A stretch of 64,000 nucleotides of DNA from Pelagibacteraceae bacterium (GCA_008638205.1 VTPO01000001.1:186001-250000), one strand, 5' to 3'; shown: positions 17,345 through 25,560, counted from the stretch's first letter. Made by a program: numbers and translations. The notes: generated by a model from the letters alone, not told the origin.

Positions 17345-18046
17345 ATGAAAACTGCTATGTTAGCATCAAATGATTTCACTGGAATTTCGTTCTGGTTGAT
17401 TTCTATGGCACTACTAGCTTCAACTGTTTTTTTCTTTATAGAGAGAAATTCCGTTAAAGCTTCGTGGAGAACATCAATGACATTATCTGGTCTTGTGACT
17501 GGTATTGCGTTCTTCCATTATATGTACATGAGAGAAGTATGGATCACTACAGGAACTTCTCCAACTGTATTTAGATATATCGATTGGTTATTAACAGTTC
17601 CTTTATTGATGATTGAATTTTATTTCATCTTATCGGCTGTTAAAAAAGTATCTTCAGGAATTTTTTGGAGATTATTAATTGGAACATTAGTTATGTTAAT
17701 CGGTGGATACTTAGGTGAAGCTGGTTATATGAACATCACTGCTGGTTTTGTAATAGGAATGGCAGGATGGATCTACATTCTATATGAAGTATTCTCAGGA
17801 GAGGCAGGAAGAGAAGCAGCAAAATTAAGAGGTCCTGCAGCTGATTGTTTTAACTTCTGTAAATGGATTGTTACATTAGGTTGGTCTGTTTATCCTTTAG
17901 GTTATCTATTTGGATATATGATTGGCGGAACTGATGAAGCGGCTCTTAACCAAATTTATAACTTGGCTGATTTTATCAACAAGATTTTATTTGGTCTAGT
18001 GATCTATCAAACAGCGAAGTCACTTACACCAGCTAGTCAAAAGTAA
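17345..18046 (+). CDS. Proteorhodopsin, green-tuned light-driven proton pump
   Basis: Seven-helix retinal protein that pumps protons out of the cell in light. Key residues are all present: His58 beside the counterion, Asp80 (proton acceptor, in RYIDWLLTVPLL), Thr84, Glu91 (proton donor), giving the DTE motif of proton pumps, and Lys213 (retinal Schiff base, in ADFINKILFG). The spectral-tuning position equivalent to residue 105 of green proteorhodopsin is Leu88, which predicts green absorption. The N-terminus MKTAMLASNDFTG has no long signal peptide. It is monocistronic, with a terminator after it; no retinal-synthesis gene (crt, blh) is in the window. Confidence 0.97.
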   Translation: MKTAMLASNDFTGISFWLISMALLASTVFFFIERNSVKASWRTSMTLSGLVTGIAFFHYMYMREVWITTGTSPTVFRYIDWLLTVPLLMIEFYFILSAVKKVSSGIFWRLLIGTLVMLIGGYLGEAGYMNITAGFVIGMAGWIYILYEVFSGEAGREAAKLRGPAADCFNFCKWIVTLGWSVYPLGYLFGYMIGGTDEAALNQIYNLADFINKILFGLVIYQTAKSLTPASQK

Positions 18047-18079
18047 TATATTTTAAATTAATTTTTAAAATTAAAAAAA

Positions 18080-18108
18080 GAGGCCCCTTTTTAAGGGGCC
18101 TTTTTTTT
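18080..18108 (+). terminator. Terminator after proteorhodopsin
   Basis: Stem AGGCCCCTT (18081-18089) pairs with AAGGGGCCT (18093-18101) with a short T-rich loop, followed by eight T. It is G/C-rich compared with its surroundings and insulates the highly expressed rhodopsin transcript from the convergent epimerase gene. Confidence 0.9.
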
Positions 18109-18111
18109 GGG

Positions 18112-19101
18112 CTAGTAAAACTTAAAATTTATTTTTGCCAAACCATCTCGGTAAGTTATTCCGCGCAGGCGATCTTTTTTTAAAAAATAAGCTCCGTCTA
18201 AGTCGTAATAGTTACAGTTATTAAAATATCTCAAGGCAGGGTAGATAGAAAGAGAAGAGCTCACCATACATCCTAGCATAATTTTTTTCTTTAATTTTTT
18301 TGCTATAGCTATGTATTTGAGAATATTTTCGTGTGTTCCAAACTTATCTAATTTTAAATTTACATAATTATAGTGTTGTATATTTTTAATTAAGTTTTTA
18401 TTTTTTATATGAAAAGATTCATCAGCACAAAAATTTATTTTAGATTTAATATTTCTTAAGTAATGATCTTTTCCCTGCGGAAATGGCTGCTCAATAAAGA
18501 GAATATTGAATTGTTCTAATTTTTTAATGTTAGTTTGAAGAAAAGGTTTGCTCCAAGATTCGTTTGCATCAATGATAATTTTAGATTTTGGACAAATTTC
18601 TTTAATGAGAATAAGCTTATCTATAACTTCTTTTTGATTTAATTTTATTTTTATAATCTTGGTTTTGGTAAATTTTTTTAGAATTTTTTTGGTTTTTTTT
18701 AAATCAAAAATAGGAATCGTTATAGAAGTAACAATTTTTTTTTTTATTTTATTTGATGTAAAAAAATTTACTTTTCTTTTCTTTTGCTTCAGAGATAGAA
18801 TAGAGGTGGAAAGAGTATTTTGAAGAGAAAGGAAGGGTATTGCTTCAAGTTTATTGTCTATAATTATTTTTTCCAATTTATCCTTGTTCATTCTTAGATA
18901 TTTTAAAATATCATCTAATTTTTCGTTATACCTTTGATAGGGAACACACTCTGCTATAGCTGAATTGACACCGTCTTTTAGTGAAATATCTATGACTTTA
19001 ACAATTTTCTTAGACACTCTTGATATTTTAAACTCATCCTTAAGTTTAAATGTCTTTATTTTAAAATTTAATTTTATTTTACTGAAATTCTTTATTGTCA
19101 T
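18112..19101 (-). CDS. Dipeptide epimerase, enolase superfamily (L-Ala-D/L-Glu epimerase type)
   Basis: Enolase-superfamily barrel enzyme. [11 protein letters not shown] near residue 50 is the dipeptide-epimerase N-terminal loop. The KxK acid/base motif appears in IKIKLN (about 152-155); metal ligands are expected at DANESW, EQPFP and ADES; the second catalytic Lys lies in LKLDKFG (about 255). The C-terminal DLDGAYFL matches the family DxD substrate-binding motif. Members recycle the murein dipeptide L-Ala-D-Glu or epimerise other dipeptides. It is Lys/Ile/Asn rich. It is divergent from the ferredoxin gene by only 28 bp. Confidence 0.85.
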   Translation of the reverse strand: MTIKNFSKIKLNFKIKTFKLKDEFKISRVSKKIVKVIDISLKDGVNSAIAECVPYQRYNEKLDDILKYLRMNKDKLEKIIIDNKLEAIPFLSLQNTLSTSILSLKQKKRKVNFFTSNKIKKKIVTSITIPIFDLKKTKKILKKFTKTKIIKIKLNQKEVIDKLILIKEICPKSKIIIDANESWSKPFLQTNIKKLEQFNILFIEQPFPQGKDHYLRNIKSKINFCADESFHIKNKNLIKNIQHYNYVNLKLDKFGTHENILKYIAIAKKLKKKIMLGCMVSSSLSIYPALRYFNNCNYYDLDGAYFLKKDRLRGITYRDGLAKINFKFY

Positions 19102-19129
19102 TAGCTATTGGATAAATATAAAGGAGATT

Positions 19130-19450
19130 ATGCCAAAAGTAACCTATATTGAATTTAACGGAACAGAGCACGTAGTGAATGTTGAAAAAGGCCTTACTAT
19201 TATGGAAGGTGCCGTACAAAACAATATTCCTGGAATTGACGCGGATTGTGGTGGATCTTGCGCTTGTGCTACTTGCCATGTTTATGTCGATGATGATTGG
19301 TTAGATAAATTACCCGAACAGTCGGATGCAGAAAAAGATATGCTAGACTTTGCATTTGAAACCAAAGGCACTAGCAGACTAAGTTGTCAAATATTTTTAG
19401 ACGAAGAGTTAGATGGCATTGCTGTTTCATTACCAGAAAAACAAGGATAA
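19130..19450 (+). CDS. [2Fe-2S] ferredoxin (adrenodoxin type)
   Basis: Electron carrier of 106 residues. The cluster ligands are visible as the CX5CX2C group in [15 protein letters not shown] plus the distal Cys in SRLSCQIFL, the pattern of adrenodoxin/putidaredoxin ferredoxins. I start at the ATG at 19130, preceded by AAGGAG (19121-19126); longer in-frame starts upstream would overlap the epimerase gene and add a non-homologous stretch. The reductase gene begins on the next base after the stop, so the pair is almost certainly translated together. Confidence 0.95.
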   Translation: MPKVTYIEFNGTEHVVNVEKGLTIMEGAVQNNIPGIDADCGGSCACATCHVYVDDDWLDKLPEQSDAEKDMLDFAFETKGTSRLSCQIFLDEELDGIAVSLPEKQG

Positions 19451-20467
19451 ATGATCAAAACAGATGCAGTTATAATTGGTGCAGGACCGGTTGGCTTGTT
19501 CACTGTTTTTGAATTAGGTATTCTAGGTTTGAATTCTCATGTAATTGACAACTTAGATAAAGCAGGTGGACAATGTATTGAGCTTTATCCCGACAAGCCC
19601 ATTTATGATATTCCAGCCCTTCCAGTTTGCACAGGAGAAAGTTTAACAAACAATTTATTAGAACAAATTAAGCCATTTAAAAATGAATTTCATTTAAACC
19701 AAAGAGTGAATACTATTAAAAAAAATAATAAAAACTGGATTGTAGAAACTAGCGATCATTTAATTTTTGAAACTCCTAATGTTATTATTGCAGGTGGAGT
19801 AGGTTCTTTTGAGCCTAGGAAACCTCCTATTGAAGGCATTGAAAGATTTGAAGATAAAAATTTGTTTTATTCTGTAAAAAATAAAAATCAATTTTCAGGC
19901 CAAGAGGTTTGCATATTTGGAGGGGGAGATTCTGCTTTAGATTGGGCAGTCGAGCTTTCAAAAATTGCAAAAAAAATAATACTAGTTCATAGACGAGATG
20001 AGTTTAGAGCAGCTCAACACACAGTTGATCAAATGATGAAGTTAAAAGAATCAGGAAAAATTGATCTTTATACAAATTGTCAGCCGAAAGATTTTATTGG
20101 AAGCTCTTCTATAGAAAAAATTATCATAGAAGATAACCAAAAAGAAACAAAAGAGATTAAGGTAGATTCTGTCTTGGCTTTCTTTGGTCTGAAAATGGAG
20201 CTTGGACCTATAGTGAATTGGGGTTTGAATTTGGATAAGAAAACGATTGTTGTTAATACTCATAATTTTGAAACGAACGAAAAAGGAATTTTTGCAGTGG
20301 GAGATATTTGTTCTTACCCAGGAAAGCTAAAGCTCATTTTGTGCGGGTTTCATGAGGCTGCACTAGCAGCTCAAGAGTGTTTTAAAAGAGCCAAACCTGA
20401 TGAAAAATATGTCTTTAGGTTTACAACATCTTCTAGTGATATTCACAAAAGACTGGGTCTTAAGTAG
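19451..20467 (+). CDS. Ferredoxin--NADP reductase (thioredoxin-reductase-like)
   Basis: Flavoprotein that passes electrons between NADPH and ferredoxin. It has the FAD motif GAGPVGLF (about 9-16), GGQCIELYPDKPIYDIPA, the NADPH motif FGGGDSALDWA (about 156-166), the HRRDEFRA phosphate-binding segment, and the closing GDICSYPGKLKLI with the C-terminal aromatic-containing tail. No CxxC redox pair is present, so it is the TrxR-like FNR type and not thioredoxin reductase. At 338 residues it has the usual length. It abuts the ferredoxin gene, its likely partner. Confidence 0.93.
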   Translation: MIKTDAVIIGAGPVGLFTVFELGILGLNSHVIDNLDKAGGQCIELYPDKPIYDIPALPVCTGESLTNNLLEQIKPFKNEFHLNQRVNTIKKNNKNWIVETSDHLIFETPNVIIAGGVGSFEPRKPPIEGIERFEDKNLFYSVKNKNQFSGQEVCIFGGGDSALDWAVELSKIAKKIILVHRRDEFRAAQHTVDQMMKLKESGKIDLYTNCQPKDFIGSSSIEKIIIEDNQKETKEIKVDSVLAFFGLKMELGPIVNWGLNLDKKTIVVNTHNFETNEKGIFAVGDICSYPGKLKLILCGFHEAALAAQECFKRAKPDEKYVFRFTTSSSDIHKRLGLK

Positions 20468-20488
20468 TTTAGACTTTTATAGATTTAG

Positions 20489-20497
20489 TTATCCACA
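20489..20497 (+). promoter_or_regulatory. Consensus DnaA box (TTATCCACA)
   Basis: A perfect match to the TTATNCACA DnaA-box consensus lies between the ferredoxin reductase and umuD. It is single, with no dnaA, dnaN or cluster of boxes nearby, so it is not an origin. It may be a chance match or link umuDC expression to replication. Confidence 0.35.
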
Positions 20498-20599
20498 CAG
20501 ACACAATATCTAGTTCAAATGTTCACCCTTTGATTCATGAATGAATCTATTTTGGACTCAAAATACAACCTGAATAGGTGTATAGGTTTCTTAGACAAG

Positions 20600-20614
20600 G
20601 AACAAAATAAGAAC
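20600..20614 (+). promoter_or_regulatory. SOS (LexA) box of umuDC, GAAC-N7-GAAC
   Basis: GAAC-AAAATAA-GAAC is an exact match to the alphaproteobacterial LexA operator (direct repeat, 7-bp spacer). It begins within the umuD Shine-Dalgarno (AAGGA, 20597-20601) and ends 4 bp before the ATG. Its position over the start region would block transcription strongly when LexA is bound. Confidence 0.82.
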
Positions 20615-20618
20615 AAAA

Positions 20619-21011
20619 ATGAAAGAAACTTTACCTATAATTTTACAAAAAGTAAGCGCTGGATTTCCATCTCCAGCAACAGACTACATCGAAGAGCAAA
20701 TAGACCTAAACAAAGAGCTTATTAAAAAACCATCTTCAACATTTTTAATTAGAGTTCAGGGCAACTCTATGATTGATCACAAAATCACAGAGGGAGATGT
20801 TTTGATAGTAGACCGTAGTTTGGCATTAAAAACAAACTCTGTTGCAGTTCTCAATTTTGAAGGAGAGCTGGTAGTAAAAAAAATTGTAAAAAAAAAAGAA
20901 AAATATTTTCTACTTTCTAAAAAAAACAACTCTACAAAAGAAATAGAAATTAATACCAATTTGAATACTGAGCTATGGGGAGTGGTAACTTATGTTATTC
21001 ACAAACTATAA
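20619..21011 (+). CDS. umuD: UmuD-like polymerase V autoproteolytic subunit
   Basis: LexA/UmuD-type serine protease that is cleaved after RecA activation and then forms polymerase V with UmuC. The 130 residues lack the LexA helix-turn-helix. The cleavage site is Ala14-Gly15 (SAGFPSPATDY). The nucleophile is Ser50 (QGNSMIDH) and the general base Lys87 (GELVVKK). The only plausible start is the ATG at 20619, since an in-frame stop lies nine codons upstream. It overlaps umuC by 20 bp. Confidence 0.93.
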   Translation: MKETLPIILQKVSAGFPSPATDYIEEQIDLNKELIKKPSSTFLIRVQGNSMIDHKITEGDVLIVDRSLALKTNSVAVLNFEGELVVKKIVKKKEKYFLLSKKNNSTKEIEINTNLNTELWGVVTYVIHKL

Positions 21012-22290
21012 TACCAAGAAAAAAATTATAGCATTAGTAGATTGCAATTCTTTTTATGTTTCTTGCGAAAGACTGTTTAATCCTAAGATTTCCCAATCTC
21101 CAGTAGTTGTTTTGTCTAATAATGATGGATGTGTCATTGCAAGATCCGCAGAAGCAAAAAAAATTGGAATTAAAATGGGTGAGCCTTATTTTAAAATAAA
21201 AAATATAGTAACAATTAATAATGTTCAGGTATTTTCTTCAAACTATGCGTTGTATGGAGATATATCTAGAAGAATAATGACAATTTTAAAAAATCTTTTT
21301 CCAATCATTGAGTATTATTCAATAGACGAGGCTTTTTTAGATCTAAGTAATATGTCTATAAAAAATATGAATAATTTTATCATTGATATTAAAAAAACTA
21401 TTTATCAAAATACAGGAATACCAGTTAGCATAGGAGTTGGAAGTAACAAAACACTTTCCAAAATAGCTAATCACTTGGCAAAAAAAAATATAGAGGGAGT
21501 TGTTGATTTAACAAAACTAACCCAAGAAGAGATAAATAACATTCTTAAGAATATTGACATTGAGGATGTGTGGGGAGTAGGGCGTCAACTTTCCAATCTG
21601 TATAAAAAAAATAAAATAAATAATGCGTATGAGCTTAAGTATTCTAGCTCGTCCTGGATTAAAAAAAATACAAATGTCTTTGGCTTGAAAACAGTCATGG
21701 AGCTTAATGGAGCAAGTTGTATTACGCTCGAGACTTCTGAGAAAAAAAAAAGAAAAAGCTGCTGTGTCTCCAAGTCCTTTGGAAACAAAGTAGAGTCTTT
21801 TGAGGAGCTTAAAGAAGCAGTTGTTACTCACTGCTTAAACGCAGCAGAAAAAATTAGAGAAGATGAGCAACTAGTTAAGTCTGTTATTGTTTTTATAAGA
21901 ACCAGCCCTTTTGATAAACATCTTTTTCTATCTAGATCTGAAAAAATTGATTTAGCTATATCGACAGATGATAGTATGATCTTATCTAGAGCTTGTGTAG
22001 ATGCTTTAAAAAAAATTTTTGCAAAAGGTTATAGGTATCAAAAAGCAGGAGTAGTTTTTTTAGGCTTAGTTAATAATAATGAGTACGGCCAAAATTTATT
22101 TGTAGATAAGAATAGTCAAAAATCAAACAGCTTAATGAAAGCTATAGATAGCATGAATGTAAAATTTGGAAGAAATTCCTTAACGCTGGCAGATAGTGGG
22201 GTCGGGCATTGTTGGAAAATGAGAAGGGATCATTCATCTAAAATAGACACTTCTCACTTTGATTTCTTACCTACTGTAAAAAGTGGTTAG
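20992..22290 (+). CDS. umuC: DNA polymerase V catalytic subunit UmuC
   Basis: Y-family translesion polymerase. The N-terminus ALVDCNSFYVSCERLFNP carries the first catalytic Asp, and YYSIDEAFLDLS holds the paired Asp-Glu (about residues 115-122). The helix-hairpin-helix segment IDIEDVWGVGRQL is near 190, and the DUF4113-like C-terminal ending is present. It has 432 residues, full length. It overlaps umuD by 20 bp, so both are under the SOS box upstream. Its end overlaps the convergent glycosyltransferase by 24 bp. Confidence 0.94.
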   Translation: MLFTNYNTKKKIIALVDCNSFYVSCERLFNPKISQSPVVVLSNNDGCVIARSAEAKKIGIKMGEPYFKIKNIVTINNVQVFSSNYALYGDISRRIMTILKNLFPIIEYYSIDEAFLDLSNMSIKNMNNFIIDIKKTIYQNTGIPVSIGVGSNKTLSKIANHLAKKNIEGVVDLTKLTQEEINNILKNIDIEDVWGVGRQLSNLYKKNKINNAYELKYSSSSWIKKNTNVFGLKTVMELNGASCITLETSEKKKRKSCCVSKSFGNKVESFEELKEAVVTHCLNAAEKIREDEQLVKSVIVFIRTSPFDKHLFLSRSEKIDLAISTDDSMILSRACVDALKKIFAKGYRYQKAGVVFLGLVNNNEYGQNLFVDKNSQKSNSLMKAIDSMNVKFGRNSLTLADSGVGHCWKMRRDHSSKIDTSHFDFLPTVKSG

Positions 22291-23139
22291 ATCTTTAATA
22301 TTTAAGTAGCTGGCATCTAGTTTTTTAAGATCGTCTTTTCGTGAGAGGTAAAACATAAACAGCATAAAAACCCAAGAGAGCATAGCTGGAATCAAAAAAT
22401 AAGAATTAGCAGTTTCATGGGCTGCATAGCTAAAAAACATAACTAAAAGAGTAGATCTGATAAAAATAGTCTCTCTAAAACTAGCTGAAATATTTAAGGA
22501 ATGGATTACCAGTTTCGAAAAATTCATCTTAGAAGGACCAAAATACCTAGTACCTCTAGTAGAGCTTACAGATTCTATCGAAGAAAAATTTTTAATAATT
22601 GAGCCAGAGTAGCTAAGCCAAACAGACCCACTTGAAAGCATTTTTCCTACAGCTTTTTTAGACAAGCATGAATAGTTTCCAAATTTAACCATTTTTCCTA
22701 TCATTAGATAGGTAAGAAACTTATGAACTGCGTAGCAGGCTTTAAACAAATTCCCTTCACTTCTTTTTATTCTATTTGCTGTGATAATTTCAGGAGATGA
22801 AGAATCCGCTAGACTAAAAAAACTATTTAATTCTTCAGGCCTGTCTTCTCCGTCACCATCCATGGGTATAATGTAGTCGAATTCTAAATTTGTATTACAG
22901 TATTGAAGAGTTGTAGCAATTCCTTGGCAATGACCAATATTGTTAATTAAGTTTAATACTTTAACAGAATTAATTTTTGAGTAGGTTCTTTTGATGTCAT
23001 CAATAGCCTCAGTTGAAGCATCGTTAATAATGATAATATCAACATTTTGGTTATTAATTTGTAAATCAATATTATCTATCAACTTTAAAACTGACTGCCA
23101 GTCATTGTAGACAGGAATGATAATTATATATTTTTTCAT
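22267..23139 (-). CDS. Family 2 glycosyltransferase (polyprenyl-phosphate type)
   Basis: Inverting GT-A glycosyltransferase. It begins IIIPVYNDWQSVLKLIDNI with the nucleotide-binding DIIIINDAST, then IPMDGDGEDRPEELN (metal-binding DXD region about residue 93). Two hydrophobic segments at 228-270 suggest membrane attachment. It resembles enzymes that charge polyprenyl phosphate with a sugar. It overlaps the upstream GT39-type gene by 4 bp, and such a pair (lipid-linked sugar maker plus transferase) commonly modifies lipid A or glycans. The sugar and acceptor are unknown. Confidence 0.82.
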   Translation of the reverse strand: MKKYIIIIPVYNDWQSVLKLIDNIDLQINNQNVDIIIINDASTEAIDDIKRTYSKINSVKVLNLINNIGHCQGIATTLQYCNTNLEFDYIIPMDGDGEDRPEELNSFFSLADSSSPEIITANRIKRSEGNLFKACYAVHKFLTYLMIGKMVKFGNYSCLSKKAVGKMLSSGSVWLSYSGSIIKNFSSIESVSSTRGTRYFGPSKMNFSKLVIHSLNISASFRETIFIRSTLLVMFFSYAAHETANSYFLIPAMLSWVFMLFMFYLSRKDDLKKLDASYLNIKDLTTFYSR

Positions 23140-24455
23140 TTATTCATTATTTGCTTGAGCCACAAAGTTTGACTGTAAACAAAAAAAGCTTTCTTTTTTT
23201 TATTTTCTGCCATTAATATGAAATCATTTTTATTTTGCACAGTGCATTTGGGTCTAGGTTTTAAATTGTAGCATAAATTTCCTGCTAACCACTCATTACC
23301 CTGGATAGAAGAAATATTTTCATAACCCAGGTCAGTTAATTTTTTTTTAACCAATATGGCTTTTTCCTGACCCTTGTAATCAGTACGCTTATTATCTTTA
23401 GTTAAAGAAATGTAACCATAGGTGAAAGGGGATAAGAAAAATAAAAAAATAAACGTGTAATAAAATTTTTTTAGATTGTTGATGCTTATCTTGCTCTGAA
23501 ATATATAAATTACGAAAACTCCAAAGAATAGATAAAAAGGAGTCATCCACATAGTTCTGATTTTAATGCCCATAGCCATGGATGTTAAGAAAACCAGGGC
23601 CAATGGGGTCAAGTTGACGAATAGTAAAAAAACAAATTTACGATCCGCAAAACGAATATTAGTTTTAAGTTTGGGGATAATAAAAAAAGACATTAAAGCA
23701 AAAGGAATTAATATTCCAAGTTGTTTGCCCAAAAATATAATGGGTTGGGTTAAGTGACTTAGTAGATTAGCTTCACCACCAGTTCTATTCAGACCATAAG
23801 TAACTGTAATGTAATTGCTGTCTACTAACCACATTAGATGAGGCAATAGTAAGAGTAGAAAAGTGGGTACAATAACAAGAGATTTTGTCCTAATCTTTTT
23901 TTCCTTAACAATCAGATAAATAAATAGAAGTCCAACACTCAAGACTAAATATGCAAAAAGATATTTTGACAAAAGACCACAAGCAATAAATAGCCCTAAT
24001 AACAAATAGTCTTTTAATTTGTCATATTTAATACATTTCCATGTATACAAAACAGTTAATGACCAAAAAGGTAGCTGGCAAACATTTACATTAAATTCAG
24101 GTGTAGTGAAGTTGTAAAAATAAACACCTTCTAAAAGTAAAATAGAAAAAAATGCATGACTTTTTTTTTCTAAAAATTCTTCAGCAAATTTGTAAACAAT
24201 ATAAAAAGATGTAATAACAAAAATTTGGCTCAGTAAATAGTAAGACCAATCTTGATTTTTAAATATTTGATAAAATAGCTCAACAGCAAAAGCGCTCATG
24301 GGAGGGTGCTTATTAAATCCCCATTCTAAATTGCTTCCCCAGGCCAAGGCCTCAATGGTATCTAAAGGTAAATTGTTGTTGGTAATAGAAGGGACTAAGG
24401 TCCAAATTATCAAGTGTGTTGATAAAAAAATAAATAATTTTTTATTTATCGTCAT
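23136..24455 (-). CDS. ArnT/PMT-like membrane glycosyltransferase (GT39/83 family)
   Basis: Integral membrane protein of 439 residues with about 10-11 helices and a C-terminal periplasmic tail. The first periplasmic loop has LDTIEALAWG and WGFNKHPPMSAF, the acidic-residue and HPP motifs of PMT_2/ArnT enzymes that move a sugar from polyprenyl phosphate to lipid A or protein. The 4-bp overlap with the GT2 gene supports a two-step envelope sugar-transfer pathway. The specific substrate is not inferable. It is divergent from dksA. Confidence 0.8.
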   Translation of the reverse strand: MTINKKLFIFLSTHLIIWTLVPSITNNNLPLDTIEALAWGSNLEWGFNKHPPMSAFAVELFYQIFKNQDWSYYLLSQIFVITSFYIVYKFAEEFLEKKSHAFFSILLLEGVYFYNFTTPEFNVNVCQLPFWSLTVLYTWKCIKYDKLKDYLLLGLFIACGLLSKYLFAYLVLSVGLLFIYLIVKEKKIRTKSLVIVPTFLLLLLPHLMWLVDSNYITVTYGLNRTGGEANLLSHLTQPIIFLGKQLGILIPFALMSFFIIPKLKTNIRFADRKFVFLLFVNLTPLALVFLTSMAMGIKIRTMWMTPFYLFFGVFVIYIFQSKISINNLKKFYYTFIFLFFLSPFTYGYISLTKDNKRTDYKGQEKAILVKKKLTDLGYENISSIQGNEWLAGNLCYNLKPRPKCTVQNKNDFILMAENKKKKAFFVYSQTLWLKQIMNK

Positions 24456-24484
24456 TTATTTGCTTTTATATGCTTTATTATTAA

Positions 24485-24512
24485 TTGACACTTAAAATTA
24501 GAACCCTATTAT
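24485..24512 (+). promoter_or_regulatory. Near-consensus sigma-70 promoter of dksA
   Basis: TTGACA (24485-24490) and TATTAT (24507-24512) are separated by 16 bp. The expected start of transcription near 24519 leaves only about 8 nt before the dksA ATG at 24527, and no Shine-Dalgarno is visible, so the mRNA may be nearly leaderless. Confidence 0.7.
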
Positions 24513-24526
24513 TCAGCGCTTTACAA

Positions 24527-24943
24527 ATGCCAACAAAATTACCTAAAAATTACAAACCCACTTCCAAAGAGAAGTATATGTGTGCCAAACACAAAGCTTA
24601 TTTTAAGCAGCTGTTATTTACCTGGAAAAAAGAACTGATAGAGCAAAATAATAGAATTATGTTTAATGACATGGATGACAATTCAGCTTCTGCTGACATT
24701 GTTGACCAAGCTACTTCAGTATCTGGGAAAACAGTAGAAATGAGAACAGTTAACAGAAACAAAAAACTTGTTACCAAAATAGATTCGGCTATTAAAAAAA
24801 TTGAAGAAGGAACTTACGGGTATTGTGAAGAAACAGGTGAAGAAATAGGTTTAAAACGACTTGTGGCAAGACCTATAGCTAGTTTAACGGTAGAAGCTCA
24901 AGAAAAACACGAGAAGCAAGAAAAGATTTTTGCGGATAATTAA
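24527..24943 (+). CDS. dksA: RNA polymerase-binding transcription factor DksA
   Basis: DksA binds the RNA polymerase secondary channel and works with ppGpp in the stringent response. The 138 residues have the coiled-coil N-terminal region ending in DNSASADIVDQATSVS, and the globular GTYGYCEETGEEIGLKRLVARP segment. Only the first of the four zinc cysteines is kept; the others are Thr and non-Cys residues, as is common in alphaproteobacterial DksA. I start at ATG 24527; the further upstream TTG is the -35 box of its promoter. It ends against the convergent GST gene with a 4-bp overlap. Confidence 0.93.
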   Translation: MPTKLPKNYKPTSKEKYMCAKHKAYFKQLLFTWKKELIEQNNRIMFNDMDDNSASADIVDQATSVSGKTVEMRTVNRNKKLVTKIDSAIKKIEEGTYGYCEETGEEIGLKRLVARPIASLTVEAQEKHEKQEKIFADN

Positions 24944-25560
24944 ATTCCGGGAACTGCCTCGCCTCTTTTTAAGAGGTCATACCCCTTAATAACTGCTTCT
25001 CTTTTAGAAATATCTAAATACCATCTACTTAAGTTTTTAAAATTTTTAAGACCAATGTCGTGGATTTCATGTCGCGCAATCCAGGGAAAAGTCGCAATAT
25101 CTGCAATCGTATAATTTTCTCCTGCCAAGTATTTTGATTGACCAAGTCGTTCATCTAGGTCTTCATAAATTCTTTTAGCAATTTTAAAATATCTTTCTTC
25201 CCCAAATTTACTTTTACCAGAATTGTAATGATGAAATTGATGATGCTGACCTAGCATAGGACCAACGTAAGCCATCTGACCCATTAACCATTGGTTAATA
25301 GTTAGTCTTTCGCTTTTATCATAAAACTTTTCACTTTTTTCACCTAAGTATATAAGGATTGCTCCTGACTCAAAAACTGAAATTTCCCCATCTTTAATAA
25401 CTGGAATTTTACTAAAAGGACTAATTTTTCTAAATTCCGGATTAAACTGATCGTCTTTGTTGATGTTTATTTTTGTAACCTTGTATTCAAGCCCAATTTC
25501 CTCAAGCATAATTGAAATTTTTTGACCATTGGGTGTATTTGCGGTTAAAAGCTCAATCAT
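24940..25560 (-). CDS. Glutathione S-transferase family protein
   Basis: Cytosolic GST of 206 residues. The thioredoxin-like N-terminal domain reads TANTPNGQKISIMLEEIGLEY, then the cis-Pro block SKIPVIKD and the glutathione-contacting FESGAILIYL. TPNGQKISI resembles the YfcG/YghU (Nu) class, which acts as a disulfide-bond oxidoreductase. The C-terminal helical domain includes NYTIADIATFPWI. It is convergent with dksA (4-bp overlap). The physiological substrate is unknown. Confidence 0.9.
   Translation of the reverse strand: MIELLTANTPNGQKISIMLEEIGLEYKVTKININKDDQFNPEFRKISPFSKIPVIKDGEISVFESGAILIYLGEKSEKFYDKSERLTINQWLMGQMAYVGPMLGQHHQFHHYNSGKSKFGEERYFKIAKRIYEDLDERLGQSKYLAGENYTIADIATFPWIARHEIHDIGLKNFKNLSRWYLDISKREAVIKGYDLLKRGEAVPGI

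Noticed and set aside
18965-19129. N-terminal extension of the ferredoxin reading frame
   Set aside because: It overlaps the epimerase gene antisense, has no homology to ferredoxins, and a strong ribosome site precedes the ATG at 19130.
20513-20524. GTTC-N4-GTTC upstream of umuD as a second SOS box
   Set aside because: The alphaproteobacterial LexA box needs a 7-bp spacer; N4 does not fit, while a perfect N7 box lies closer to the gene.
20537-20725. 62-residue ORF upstream of and overlapping umuD
   Set aside because: It crosses the SOS box and runs out of frame into umuD; composition is low-complexity Asn/Arg and it has no family features.
20619-21011. Calling this gene lexA
   Set aside because: No helix-turn-helix domain is present, the length is 130 residues, and umuC follows with overlap, so UmuD fits better.
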